Positions 1 to 12,886 of a stretch of DNA of 64,000 nt are shown in pieces. The stretch comes from Prostheceraeus crozeri (taxonomy: Eukaryota; Platyhelminthes; Polycladida; Euryleptidae). Each line of letters begins with the position of its first letter. The first letter of the stretch is position 1. The notes under the pieces are model-generated. The model did not search any database and was not told the origin of the DNA. It saw only the letters and a program-made list of their open reading frames with translations. The stretch lies in assembly GCA_907163375.1 (NCBI GenBank), contig CAJQUW010007075.1:1-64000 (forward strand). The letters are read 5' to 3'. The position numbers and the translations under genes are program-made.

Positions 1-2650
1 CAGTAGAGATGATGTCCTAAAGCGATGCTCGCAGTTAGATGTGTTACCGGTTGAGGCACAAGAGTGTCGATTGATCGCAGCTTCCTCGGAACAAGGGGGT
101 TTTGTCCGTCATTTTGGCTGCGACAACATCTTACTGACGTGAGGGGACGACTCTGAGTCACAACACTGCTGATTATAGCAGGCAGTGAGTTTTTTTCTGT
201 AGGGCAGGTGAGCTTTGCTGTCCATGTCCTCGACGACCACTAGTAAGGCAGATATCTGCAACCGTTGATTTGGGCATCAAACAGTGAATCAGGGTCAGAC
301 GCTTTCATATAAACAAAACCTACTGCCTCTGTGCCTCTGTGTACTCCTTCCGACGGGGGGGGAGATACAATGGCAAGGTCATTTCCTCAAAGTGCTCGTC
401 ACTCTGTCCGTCAAACTTTATCGTATTAGGTTTGGAGCCCGTTTGACTGTTTTTTGAACAGTGGAAAAAAAAAACCATTAGCACGCATTAGGGAACTTAC
501 AATTCTACAATCGTATTGTCGTCCATGACACCGGATATTATTCCTCCTGTTCGTTCGTGGACACTTAAGTCAGACTCAGTTCAATACTATTGCATGCAGC
601 AGAGCAGACTAGGACTCATATGCTCGTTGTGTTTCGCCGTTTGGCTCGTTTTCAGAAGACATGAAACTGTTATCATGGGCGTTAAGTTCCAAAATGTGAA
701 TCCTTTCTTCCAAACATGATAGCTCTCCATTTTTTACAAACTTGTTGACAATACCAACGATCCATCATACAAATGTGCTTTTTTGTGGAAATATAAGGAA
801 GCAGAAGGAAAGCAAATACTGGTGTGGATGTATTTTGGAAATGTTTGAACCTTCTCGGGTCATATTAAAGGGCACAGCATCGTCTTTTGAATATGAGACG
901 TCTTACAAATACTAAATCTCTCACAAACGAAACTTCTTACTGACTTTAATGCCATTCAGTGTGTTCATCGCCCATCGACCCCAAAAGCCAAAAACAACAA
1001 AACGGCCCCCCTTCTCATGGAGGCGTACGAGTGGGTAACAATGGGGTTGATTGTATGTTGAAAGGTGGGGGGTATGATTGAACCCATTCAATTTTGTTGA
1101 AACACGAGATGAATAGAAAGTACTCGGCGCTCGTGCCATAGTTATAGTATTTCGCGGTCGCGGGAACACACCCTGATATGATGAAGTGAAAGTACATGAC
1201 CTGGATCTGACAAAAAGTGAGTTTGCTGAAGGTGAAAATCAGTAGACGAAGAGCCGAGGTTGCCAGATAAGTTTGCTTTGATGTTCGACGGCCCGCGTCC
1301 TTCCTAATGGAAGGAACGAACCCATTACTTGGGTTTGTATTTGCATGCTATGACAAAAATGGAAAGAGTCCAGTGCGCTTTCTTTACTAGCAGTTTTCGC
1401 CTTTTCTACTCGACTGAACTCTGGGGAGCGACGAGAGCAACTTCTTCCCTCAAAAAACCAACCACAGGAGGGAGGAGTTTATCATTTGGGTGGAGTCAGC
1501 TGAGGTGTGGGGTTGTGGCGGTGTGTGTTTTGAGGAAGGAAAGAAAGTCTTTCAGAAATCGACCTGAGCCGTTGTTGAAAACCATTAATTCGCCATCATA
1601 GGAGATAAACTTGTTTCGGACCAAATAAAATCCGTTTGCTTTTGTGAGTTATTCAAAGTTTCCTTTTGGTGGAATAAATGGCGACATCTCACAGGTTCAA
1701 CTTAGCCTTGTGGGACATTAAACTCTTGCTAAATCACGTTCCTTTGCTCAGAAGAAGTTACAACATCTTATGTGAAGTTATCTACGTTAAAAATCGGTCG
1801 CGCCGGTAAACTACGAAGAACTGACAAATCTTCGGCCGAACCGAAACTGGCGTGTGGTGACAAGATGGTCAACCTCTATCAACAATGTTGAAACGGATAC
1901 TACTGTTTTCGAATTACAAAGAACATTATTAATTTAGCTCTTGTCAAAGAAAAGAACGACTACATGAGTAATTCTTTTTGTCACCCAAGTGGGAGAAAAC
2001 CGAAAACCTTGAAGATCTTCTACTCCACCTACAAAAACTTTGACTCTGTCGTGAAATCTCTTCAGGGAAAACAGTGAGAGAACTCTGGCCTGATGGTCAG
2101 ATTTGCTTTTTCGACGACGAACTGATACTCCGATTTATATCCTTCCATGGAAAAAAAATACACTTATCAGCGAATGGGGCTGGAGTAACAGTAGTACATT
2201 CGCCACTATTTGAATCTGGGATCTGCTATCGTAAAAAATTCAAAACCGACACCAATATGCGATCGACAGTTTGTCCCAGCCAGAGATCAACGCAGTGGCC
2301 CCCTTTGGAAAAGAGATCTTCTGACGAAAAGGAAAAAAAGTTGTGCAAATTTCAGGTACTGTTTGAACCATCGAGTAATTTCGCAAGCGAAATACTGAAG
2401 AAAAGAAAGTTAAGTGACGTACAGGAAGGTGGAAAAGACCCCTACGTAGTAGACGTTGTGCTCTTTCATTTTGCCTACTAGTAATATTAGACAGAACGAT
2501 TTTTCAGCCGTGCTGGTTTCTCTTATTCAGATCGACGTCAAGGAACTCTGCCTGTCAATTTGGAATGTCAGTTGTCCTTCCCTCATAATTTCAATCGAGA
2601 TTTCTGGGATATTCAGAACTGTACAAAACATGTTTGTTGTGATGTGAAGA
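1..2650. other. No recognisable gene
   Basis: I see no long or recognisable coding region here. A frame open from the window edge to a stop at 140-142 (46 codons) could be the tail of something outside the window. A 135-codon frame at 2074-2481 on the plus strand matches nothing I know. By eye the stretch is richer in G and C than the AT-rich DNA after 2650 and lacks the TAGGCCTA-type words common later, so it may have a different origin. Confidence 0.4.
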
Positions 2651-3416
2651 GTTTAGTTATTCAATTTTGTTACCGAAATCAACATGGTACCTGTATACTT
2701 TCCGCTAGATATGAAAGATTTATGAGAACCTGAAAATGATCGATTTGAATTTGTAATTAATTATTTTGCATCTCCTCCTTTATTTCTTAGCATTTTTTAT
2801 AAGAGTTAATAATTCAGTTGATATGTGCTAGTGCTAAATGTTAGAACAGAGAAGCGTTTTAAACCAATTATAATGACATTTTCGATGCTGCTTCGAAATA
2901 GAGGGGCTCTTGTCAGAAAATAGGAAAAAACATATCACATAGCAAAATGTTGATCAACAGTCTGATACATTGTAAGTATTAAGGCAACCATAGTGCATGT
3001 TGCCCAAATCGGCCCACTCTATACAATGTTGCAAAGTAGACTGGACGGATTTAGGCCTACTAAGGGCCTATAAATATAAGATTAGCTAGAGATTACAGTT
3101 ATGCTTGCGTACACTCTGAAGTTAAAATAGGATACATGTTTATGTACATGGTGCAGATAAAAATAGACAGATATATCCAAACGTTCACCAGCCAGCTGTT
3201 AAGTCATGGTAAAGCCTAATCTTACCGCTACATTTCGTGATGAAGCTTAGACATGAAATCCGAAGTTCGCTGTCGCGAATACCATTTTTTCTATCTGTAG
3301 TATAGTTTACATGCAGGTATAGGTAGTTAATATTGGTACCGTACCATTTTTCAGAAAAGCCAAGAGGTTTCAGAAAACACCATTTTTAACACACATGTGC
3401 AATATATTGCAATATA
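2651..3416. other. AT-rich spacer before the hAT relic
   Basis: No gene is seen. It holds AT-rich DNA with one TAGGCCTAC word near 3053 and ends in a run of short ATATTGCA-like repeats (3400-3500) that flows into the hAT reading frame. I looked for the left terminal repeat of the hAT element here and did not find one. Confidence 0.4.
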
Positions 3417-5140
3417 TTGAAATATTGCAATATATTTATTGGAGGGGAAACGGTATTGCAATATATTTATTGCGCTTATTATTGGTTGCAATATTATTGC
3501 AATAGTATTTTGAAAGGGTCTGTGGACCAGTACGTATCAAAGATGACACCAGATCAGTTGGAGAATGCACAACACCGTCTAGCACGAGCAATGTACACTT
3601 CCGGCTCTTCATTTCGCATGGTGGAGAATCCCTACTGGCAAGAATTCTGTACAGCCCTCAATCCTGCTTTTAGGATGCCATCGATTCACTTGATTGCGAA
3701 CAAATTCCTTGACAAAGAGAATGATCTTGTCACTCGCTCTGTTCAGATTCGAATCGACGGAATTGGATCACCTCGTCTTACATGGACTTGTGATGGATGG
3801 AGTAATGTTACCAATAACTCTGTCGTCAACTTCTGTATATGTGACCCCAAACCGATTTTCTTAGAGTCTGTTCTAGCGTCCTCAGAAAGACACACCGCGC
3901 AATATATCTCACAAGAGATTCTGAAACAAATGAAGAAAGTTGGAATCGAAAAGATTGGAACTATCGTCACTGACAACGCTTCGAACATGAAAGCTTCATT
4001 GGTTACAATCAAGAATGATCACCCACACATAGCTCCGTTTGGCTGTACTGCACACGGACTTAATTTACTGCTGCAAGACTACATGACTCTCGATTCAGTT
4101 ACCAAATTCAAAGGTGATGCCATCAGGGTCGTCAAAACTGTGAATAATCGGCCTGTCCTTCGCACTGCTGTCACATTGTCAGAAACCCTCAAGCTACCCG
4201 CGGAAACACGCTGGTTGAGCTGGATGGAGTGCCTTCAAAGTCTGGAACGGAATCGTAATCAATTAGAACTATTCGCTCTCAATCGTGAAAATGCATTTAT
4301 CGTCGAAAAAATGAAGCCGATTAAAGCAACCATTCTGTCTGAAGTATTTTGGGATCGAGTCAATGCTATCTTCGAGATCGTCAAACTGATTACTCTTTGG
4401 ATCAAGATAATGGAGGAGGACAACCTGCCTAGTCTATCACTTGTTACGTTGATGTTCTCAAAACTTGAAGAGGAGCTTTTCGTGAATGAAATGGTGAGCC
4501 GAAGTCCATTGAGCTCTGCAGATGAAAGCAAATTTCGATCCCTCTTCGACAAGCGAAATATATTCATTCTTGGAGAAAATCATGTACATTTTGGCGCCAG
4601 CTTGATTGATCCGTATGTGCGAGGTCGTGGATTGACGCCTGCAGAAATCGTGCAAGGATGCCAATTCTTTTCCTCTAGGTACATTTCCGTCAATGGCAGC
4701 AATTTTACGTCTGATTTGTCGAAATTTCGACTACAAGAAGGAGTATTTGGGAACGACTTCTTGTGGACTGGTATTGCGGGGGAAAATAATTCAAGTGCTG
4801 AAGTCGTTGAAAGTCGACGAAAGATGCCACCAAAGGATTGGTGGACAGCTTACTTTCCTGATATGCCTCTCGGAAAAGTGGCTCACCAGGTACTGAATAT
4901 AGTACCATCTTCGGCGTCTGTAGAGCGAGTTAATTCACAACAGCTCCGACTGCATACCAGGGAAAGGAATATCGTCTAGCTCATCGCCGAGTCAATAAGT
5001 TGATGAATGTTGCAGTCAACCGACGGTTGGAGATGAGAAAGCGAGGGGCGGTTGCGGTTCATCAATTACCGTTGTGCACAGGCATAGTGTCCAGTAACGA
5101 ATCGTGTTCCGATGTTGAAAGCGACGTTGAGATAGAATGA
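3417..5140 (+). pseudogene. hAT-superfamily transposase, DUF659-type, broken
   Basis: The product is a cut-and-paste transposase of the hAT superfamily. The 520-codon frame carries a DUF659-like RNase H core: WTCDGWSN near residues 123-130, IVTDNASNMK near 183-192 and GCTAHGLNLLLQD near 209-221. The hAT C-terminal dimerisation signature SSASVERVNS lies just before the stop at 4979. The conserved C-terminus (LAHRRVNKLMN) continues in another frame to a stop near 5140, so there is a frameshift around 4965. The family usually starts with a BED zinc finger, which is absent. The first ~33 residues come from repeat-like AT-rich DNA and are probably not the true N-terminus. No terminal inverted repeats or 8-bp target duplication were found. 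Class assignment is firm; activity is unlikely. Confidence 0.88.
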
Positions 5141-5824
5141 ACGTCATAGAACTTTACTTGATATCTATCTACCATTCAAATTATGAATTAATCTTTTTGT
5201 TCCTTTGTTGAGTCTGTCAATAGTTCGAATTATGGAGATGATACTAATTTTGCAGATGATCTTCAATACAGAATTTTCGTTGCACACGAATTTTATACTT
5301 GGTTTAAGGTTTGGGAACTTTAGCCTATACTATCTCTCTCTATCTCATCTCATAATGAATATTTATTTTATTGCAGGCCTAATATACATACAGTTTGATT
5401 TTCGAAGTTGAGAAACTTTCAACTGAGGTAACTTGTTCTACGAATATCGGCTTATTTTAGACATTGTTATTAACCGTATAAAAGTTTGGAGCTATCTGAA
5501 AAAATGCAAAAAACTGACATTTTTCAAAACATTTCAAAAATCAGGAAATTGGTTTGCTGAAACGGGAACAATACAACTTCTAAAATCATTCAAAAATACA
5601 AAATAACTGCATATGTCTTGGTACTAGGCCTATAGCAAATCGATCACATTGATGTAAAGGTACCGGGTATAAACGACCGTGGCACAAGCTGCCCACCCTA
5701 GTTGACTGTAATGAAATAAAACATTACCGGTAGTATGAAATACAGTAAAATTAAAAAAAAACATTTAAAACATTTTAAAAACATTAAAAACATCCGGAGA
5801 AAAAATACATGTTTTTTTCAACCC
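5141..5824. other. AT-rich spacer between hAT relic and Harbinger element
   Basis: No gene is seen. The last 100 bases contain A-rich runs with repeated AAAACATTTT-like words just before the Harbinger target duplication. Confidence 0.4.
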
Positions 5825-6101
5825 TATGGCCGGATTTCATAAAGCAGTTCTAGTATGGAACGATTCTAGTGATAGAACTGGTTCTAATTAGCACCAGTGC
5901 TAAACTTCAGTTTCAAAAACTAGTTCTTTCCTTCATTGTTCCAGAAGGAACCGGTTCCAGTAAGCACTAGGAAGAATTCTCTAATGACGATGTGATGATG
6001 TCATGACCTACATACTATCATTGTCATTGGAATGTGATTGGTTTAACTTTAGTAAGGTTGCTGAATCCTTGTCGACGAACAGCTGGAGATAACTTACTAA
6101 G

Positions 6102-7368
6102 ATGTCAGCGCGTAGGCGAGGAGAAAATTTTAGTGTTGGCGAAAAGGAATGTATAGTTGATTTTATCGAGAAGAATCCAATCGTCGAAAGTGAAGACACA
6201 TCGGTCAAGACACAACGGCTAAAGAAGGCGTAATGGGAGGAGCTACGAACACTGGCAGATTCCCAGTTCACGACGAAACGCTCTGTAGATCAGCTTAAAA
6301 ACTATTGGAAAAAGCTAAAATGCAACATAAGGAAAGTAGCCACCGAAAACAGAAAAGAATCCTTTAAAACGGGTGGAGGAGAAAATCTGACCAAAGACAT
6401 TTCAGCTGAAGAGGAAAGAGTTATGTCTTTGGTAGCACAAGACATAGAACCTTTGCCGAACCAGTTTGACGATGACGCGAAATCAATCGACGAACGTGAA
6501 GGTAGTTATTCAAGCCCATCTCAATCTAGTGCGAACCCACGCAAATTCAACCAAAAGAAAGAATCGAAATACAATCACGTTACAAGATTTCTATGATCTC
6601 AGCGAAAAGAGATTGAAAATAGAGGAACGAAAGGCAGAAGCAAAAGAACGAATAGCAACGGTAAGTTTGAGACGTTTTGTTGCACTAATATCATGAATAG
6701 TTTAGAACCTACATGTAGATGAATAATGATTGATTCATTTAGCTTTAAAATATGCGGTTGCATTTTAGGAATGTAATTTATGTATATTTATAATGAATGC
6801 ATATTTAGTATATTTATGCTAAACATACATATCACACAAAAGATAACCTCATCATTTTTTATCTAATATTATATAACATCACGGTTAGATGGTTTTCATT
6901 TCGTTTACATGTATAGCTGCGTTATATTCCTTATCGAACTGATTGATAAAAGAGCATTAATTGCTAGAATGAATGCTTTCATGGATAACGCGTATTATGT
7001 TCAGGAAAACAGATATTTATCCTTTTATGCATAAAACTAAATGGATACGAAATTAATGCTTTGAAACTAAATATGTATAATAGAATTTCTAAAGGCTATC
7101 TATACGTGAATTAAATTGCATTATTAAAGCTCATCAAACACGACCGCACACACAAGCTTATACAGAAGTGTACGCGCAAATCCGGTTGAAGATGAATATT
7201 AACTACGACAATCAGCTGATGACGTTTTTCACCCGTAAAACGTTGTACCAGTGAAATCATGAATAGCAACTTAACCTCTTTCTCTTTTTCCTTCAGGCAT
7301 TGGAATTCTTAGCCGCCAAGGGAAGCAGACCTATCGGGTTTCTGGCTCAACTGAACAGTGATATTTGA
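6102..7368 (+). pseudogene. Harbinger Myb/SANT-like DNA-binding protein, two exons, broken
   Basis: This is the accessory protein of PIF/Harbinger elements, known to bind the element ends and help bring the transposase into the nucleus. The start codon at 6102 opens a frame with the Myb/SANT-like pattern: FSVGEKECIVDFIEKNP, then WEEL and a basic VDQLKNYWKKLK stretch. A TAA at 6231-6233 falls exactly before the conserved WEEL. A second break (frameshift) lies near 6585, after which DFYDLSEKRLKIEERKAEAK continues as a charged helix. A good donor at 6661 (GTAAGT) and a pyrimidine-rich acceptor ending at 7296 join in frame to ALEFLAAKGSRPIGFLAQL and a stop at 7366-7368. Exon structure is inferred from splice signals and frame only. 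Confidence 0.75.
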
Positions 7369-8337
7369 CTTCTAAATACATGTGTTTTGTAAAATACAGA
7401 TGAAATATGGATTTTGTATTGTTTTACTGGGAAATTTTGTGCAGATTCCGAAGAATTTTATTGCACACTTCAAAGTAATCATATGCAATATCTAAATTTC
7501 ATAGGTTTATTTATCTAAAGACCGAATGATAATTGATACTCCGATTATATTTATGACTTATTGGAAATACCGATATAACAACAGGTGCTTGAGTTATGCG
7601 ATTCAGAGCACGATACAAGAAAAGAGTTTACTTTTGTCGATTAATTTTGGGTGTATTAAGTAATAACATAAGTATTGATACGAACATTATTATTATATTG
7701 GAAGATCCTGGGTTCAAACATAGAACGCCATCGAATGCCGTTGGAATGGTAAATTGTTTCCTATGTTATTCTGGCATTCATTCACAACATTTACATTTAT
7801 AAGTATTGATGTAATACTAAATAATGAAAATAATTTGTTGCATTAAATAATAATGTTTATTAATATCAAGTTATATATACACTGTAAAGTTCTTTAGAGA
7901 ACTATACTAAATTTTAGTTGTTTATAAATGATTATAATAATAAATATAATAAACCTTCACAAAGCATTATTAGAGTCCGAACTACATTATAAGGATAATC
8001 TTTATTCAAAGGTCTACTACGGATTGTCGTTTTTGATAAAGACTGTTGAGAGCTATTTAGAGTTATGTGATAGGTCAAAACAGCGTATTTTGATGATATT
8101 TTGAAGCTGGTAAGTTGTTTATGAAATTTTTGTTATGTCAATAGATTTGTCCATCGTTGTAATGTTATTCAGTGCAATGTTTGATGAACAACAAAATAGC
8201 ACGCATGCATTGCTGATTAGTCCCACTGCATACATTTCGGCTAATGGTTCCATTAATATACCTAATCAGGCTACATGCCAAAAACGTAACGACAAATAAA
8301 AATCGCAACAAAAGAATAAAAAGACTGCGTCAATATA

Positions 8338-9335
8338 TTAGTGATCAAAATATCTCTCAATCAGTCGACGTCGGAATCGCAAACCTCTAGCATCATCGAT
8401 CTGGACATTGTCATCATTATGATCATCCTCATCTTCCACATTGAATTCGAATAGCTCAACGCCGTTGTTAATATCCATGTTGTGAATCACTGCCGTTGAA
8501 ACGATGAGATGCGGACCATATCTGAAGCAAGGGAATCTTCTCTTCCATATCCCAAAAGTTCTTTCAATAATAGATCGCGTTTTCACATGGGCGTAATTGT
8601 AGTGCATTTCGGCTGCGTTTTCCGGATTTGTTACAGGAGTTAAGATAGCAGTTGTACACGGATATCCACTATCTCCAAGCAAATAGCGATCATATACACC
8701 ACTTTCAAATTGTGCGCACGCACGCGATCCGTTCCATATTCGCGAATCGTGGACAGCACCAGGCCAACGTGCAACTATGTTGCAAATTTCAAAATTTGCA
8801 CTGCCAATTACTTGAACATTAATTGAATACCTATGATGTCGATCTATAAATTTACCACCACTATGTGGAGCGACGTTGAAGACGAGTCGTACATGCGTAC
8901 AATCAATCACACCGATTACTCCTGGGAAGCATGCTTTCTCGTACAACGAAGTCTTCATTTTGCGCATTTCTTCCGTAGTGCTCAGCATACGGATGCAATC
9001 GTTAGATAAAGACGCAACACAGTCAGACACTTGCTTGATAATCCAACAGACGCTTGCTTTGGAAATGCCATGTAAATCACCAATTGAAGTGTAAAAATGT
9101 CCAGATACTAAAAATCGAAGAAACACGAATATTTGATCCTCGGGAGTTATTGCGTGGCTCCGACGAGTTGATTTATCAAGTTGAGAACGAATTTCTTCAA
9201 TAAGGAGATGCGTTGTTGATTTTGACAATCGATACCAGCTAGTAAAATCTGATTCACAGTAATGGTCAAAAGGATTTGTCCTATCTCTGAACACTCATGA
9301 CGAAGACTTCTGAGCATTAAGATGTAACCATCCAT
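8338..9335 (-). pseudogene. PIF/Harbinger DDE transposase (HARBI1-like), nearly intact
   Basis: The catalytic protein of the element: a DDE_Tnp_4 nuclease related to vertebrate HARBI1. In the 318-codon frame the triad is visible as D131 in GVIDCTHV, D208 in LLGDSGYP and E244 in IIERTFGIWKRRFPC. The family signatures WPGAVHDSRIWNGS and HHRYSINVQVI are present, and an N-terminal helix-turn-helix-like region (ISKASVCWIIKQV) precedes them. An in-frame stop (TGA at 9295-9297) lies directly before VFRDRTNPFDHY. The residues expected further upstream, ending RSLRHE, are in another frame that starts at an ATG at 9335. A one-base frameshift at about 9295 therefore separates the N-terminus from an otherwise complete transposase. 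The C-terminal tail is acidic (VEDEDDHNDDN). Confidence 0.9.
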
Positions 9336-9613
9336 GTCTCGCGTTTTCAATTATGTGATTTTATTTTCTCTTGTATTGCTATTCATACAAAAGTTATGAT
9401 TCATTTGACGCAAGATAGAACCACACGGGAGTAGTTCCAGTCTGAGGTTCTAATATCGTAAATTATTTCCTCAGATAGAATCGTCCGAAGTAAAAACGTC
9501 TTCATGAAACAGGGGTGGTTCTAAAATTAGCGCGTTTTGAAACTAACCATGTTCTAAAATTACGACTTTAGCACTAGTTCCGGACTAGAACCGTTTTATG
9601 AAACCAGGCCTAT

Positions 9614-12600
9614 ATGTATGTATAATATGTATGTTGTTTCACCGTATAGCCAATTTCTCGAAAACGCGAAGTATAAGACTAGATTGATCGAATGTCTGAC
9701 GGCAAAATTGAACTAAAATATTGAAATTCAAATTGAAATAATTTGAATTAAACAATCATTTTCTAAATTACGGAATGATGAATTTAAAATCAATCGACGT
9801 GCACTAGAGTAAATAGACTTCAGTAATGGAATTAAAACGCATTTAATTTCAATAATAGGATAATATTCCGCCGATCTTAGAATCCTCAATGCTTAGAAAG
9901 AGAAAGTACATCGTTCAATAAATTGTTAAGCCTACTATTAAACATCATTCAAAACATTGTCTAGTATGTATTTTTAAGAATAACTTTTTGCTACAGCTAA
10001 GGTGCCTGATCGTTATACATCGTTCTGCTAATGAAGACAGGTATATTTCAATTCCATAATTCAAGGTTATTCAATTGCTCAAAGTTATTCGATTGACCTT
10101 GACTTTATCATCCAGTAATTTAGGAAATAGTTATTTCATTCAAATGATTTTAGATATTCAGAATGTCAAATCACACGCAAATGATGCATTTTTTCATTGA
10201 TTTTCGAGTTGTAATTGGAAATCTGTCGACACATTGAGGACAAATCGGCCCATGAGTCCAAGTTCTCGTCGCCGCCCCCACATATGCCGATGGGCCCTAC
10301 CCTTGGGTCCCATCCAATTGACCAATCTCAAAAAGAGACGGAAGATTAGAAGGTAACTCATGATAGAAATATGATTTCAGGTCATTAAGTGCCTTAGACA
10401 CACAGACCATTCGATGAAAATGTAGTTGAGAATTGATTGTGACTATATCATCACATATTTTTGTTATTCTGTGCTTAGCTAGAAGTTGTGAAGCGACCCT
10501 GATGCAACATAGTTATGAAAAGCGTTGTTGACCAATAACTTTCTTTATAAATGACCGATGGACGATTAATGCACTGTCACAATTACTTCATTTTCCGCGA
10601 CTAATCTTGATGATAGCTACCCAATCCATTAGATGCTAGATTGAAAGGTGTAGCCTATGATAAACACTCCAAAAACGTTTGATCATGAATATTTTGCAAG
10701 TCAAGTTTCCACTCACTGCCAGCAGCACGCTCATTGGTTGAGAGCGTCAGCTGATTTACGCACGCACCAATAGGGAATCAGATATCATCAAAATAGACCT
10801 CGGAAAACCTCATGCAGTATTGCATCTTTGGGAGACTGTTACTCAGAGAGCACATGACGGATTTACGGTGACTTTTGATATGTTAATAAGCAGAATCTAA
10901 ACTACGTGTATGCCAATTTTCAGGGTGCCGCGAATTTTGTCCGGGTTACTCACATTTCGTTCCTAAATTTCCTGGTCTATTTCCTCCCTTTTACTCTATT
11001 CTTCATTATCTTACAATAACAATAATACACATTTCTTCACTTTATGAGGATGGTGCTTGTAGCATAGATGATTTCAAATAGTCCTTTAAACATTAACATA
11101 ACAGAAAGAGAAATTGACAAAAGTAGGAAAAGGAAAGCTGTAAGTTATAAACGTCGAACCGTCGAATCGTGTCACACTCTTAAATGAAGCATGTATATTT
11201 CTCCGGCAGATTTGTGCAACTTGACTTTGAGGAGTCTGCCTTGTGAACATTTCTTCGAAGCATAGTGGGCCGAAACCGCTCATGGCTTTGCACACCAATG
11301 TGAATTTCTTGTAATTTTAGTATTTTATCATAGAGACTTCTAGCATCCAAATCCTGAAGTTTCAAGTCTGGTATATTTTCTTGAACTAATGCATTATTGG
11401 GTGGGAATGTACTACTCATACTACTACTGAAAATACAAAATCTTAATTTTCTCATAAACGACACGATAGAAATGCACAAATTTTTAGATGTGGCCTATTT
11501 ATAGTTTCATGAATGTAATTCATGAATCTAGTGTCGGGTATATTTTTTTAAGTTGATGAAATTCTAGATATACTACTACCATCTGTATTATTAAAAATTC
11601 AATCAAAAAGGGCAATTTGCGGAGCAACTACACGACAGATTTCAGTGAAATTTTAAATATAGAGTGTGTGAAGCATGCCAATAAAAAGAAAATTTGATTC
11701 AAGCGTGGTATATTTTTTGCATTATGACTTTAATGAGTAGTATGTAAAAAACCGGTTTTTTGCATTTTTTTCTAAAAATAAACGACAGAATTTGCTCATA
11801 TTTTAACCATCAAATACTCATCATAGGTGCATACAATCCCCAAAGTTTCAAGCTTGGTATAATTTTTGAGTTATTTTCGATTTGAGCCACCTTTGGTAGA
11901 AGTGTCGATGAGCTAGTTTTTTTACTCATTTCGCATTTCAAAATTATTTCAGTGATTATGAATACTATTGGCCGAATATCACCTGACTTCTACTAAATTA
12001 AGTGATTTACCTTCCCGCCATTTGCAGAAAGATTGATGTCAAATTTGGTGTGATAGATATCAAACTCTACCCCAAGAACGACCGAATCAGTAAAATTCTA
12101 CTCACTGTGTTTAATATGAGCATTTTCCACTGATTCATAGTGATGATGTGCTGTGTTTCTGTCATTAGATGTCTCAATGTGGTCACAACAAAATCTCTGT
12201 GAATCCATTCTACTCGCATGTCAATCGCATTTTAGAAAATCCTAAGGAACTAAGCTGTAGGCTTACATGCGCTGCCATTCGACTTACCTACGCCTTCATG
12301 AGCCTACGAGCATCAAGATGTTTATTCCTGCCCCCTACATTTTCCTCTTCCATTAATTGATAGGGTTATCATATGCTGATTATGAAACAATCAATCCACT
12401 AGCTTCTATTCTAAAAAATCTTCTATGTACAGAAATGCATTTCCAAATGAAACTATTCCTCCAGCACTAAGACACTCTTGTCACTAAACATGACATCAAC
12501 TGAGATGGTGCAGCAATAAGCAGATTTTTCAGCTCATGTGATCAGCATGCCGAATTTGGTACATTACAACGAAATTATTAGGGGCTACAAATTGTCAGCC

Positions 12601-12640
12601 TTCTATAGAATTTTTTACAAAAAAGCCGGCAGGAAATTTA
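9614..12640. other. Non-coding stretch, no firm gene
   Basis: Mostly AT-rich. A small G+C-richer patch sits at about 10240-10330. On the minus strand, 11426 down to 11180 could be a terminal exon: a TTTTCAG-like acceptor is followed by 80 codons including NIPDLKLQDLDARSLYDKIL, but I do not recognise it. No transposon ends were found. Confidence 0.3.
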
Positions 12641-12886
12641 CAGCAAGTGCAAAGTGCCACGAAGATGGATCAAAAATTCAGCAGAGTAGATCGTGACTTG
12701 CTAGACAGCATTACTACCATAAATGCTGCTCTATCGGAGTTCGTTCAAAGTTTGACTTTTCAAATTAGCAAGAATGATTGCAATGCAGTCCTCTTTATGC
12801 AACATTCAATGGAAATTAGCAGAAGAGTCACAGACGTTGGAATACATCAGGTACTTACGTCCCCACCTTCAAGATGGGCGATATCT

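Larger units (their letters stand above)
5828..9610 (-). mobile_element. PIF/Harbinger DNA transposon with both ends
   Basis: A 3.8-kb element bounded by imperfect terminal inverted repeats of about 33 bp. The left end begins GGCCGGATTTCATAAAGCAG and the right end, read on the other strand, GGCCTGGTTTCATAAAACGG. The repeats share TTCTAGT and GGAAC further in, and the AGTTCTAGAAC-type motif recurs for about 150 bp inside each end. A 3-bp target duplication, TAT, flanks it (5825-5827 and 9611-9613). Three-base duplications are the family rule, though TWA is more usual. It carries the two genes this superfamily needs: a Myb/SANT-like protein on the plus strand and a DDE transposase on the minus strand, convergent. 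Each has only one or two visible breaks, so it is probably a young copy but not autonomous. Confidence 0.92.

Noticed and set aside
2074-2481. 135-codon frame as a gene
   Set aside because: No domain, no splice context and no recognisable similarity. Length alone is not enough in this region.
5805-5827. TTTTTTTCAACCCTAT as the right terminus of the hAT relic at 3.4 kb
   Set aside because: No matching TAGGGTTGAAAA sequence was found upstream of the relic, and the place directly borders the Harbinger duplication.
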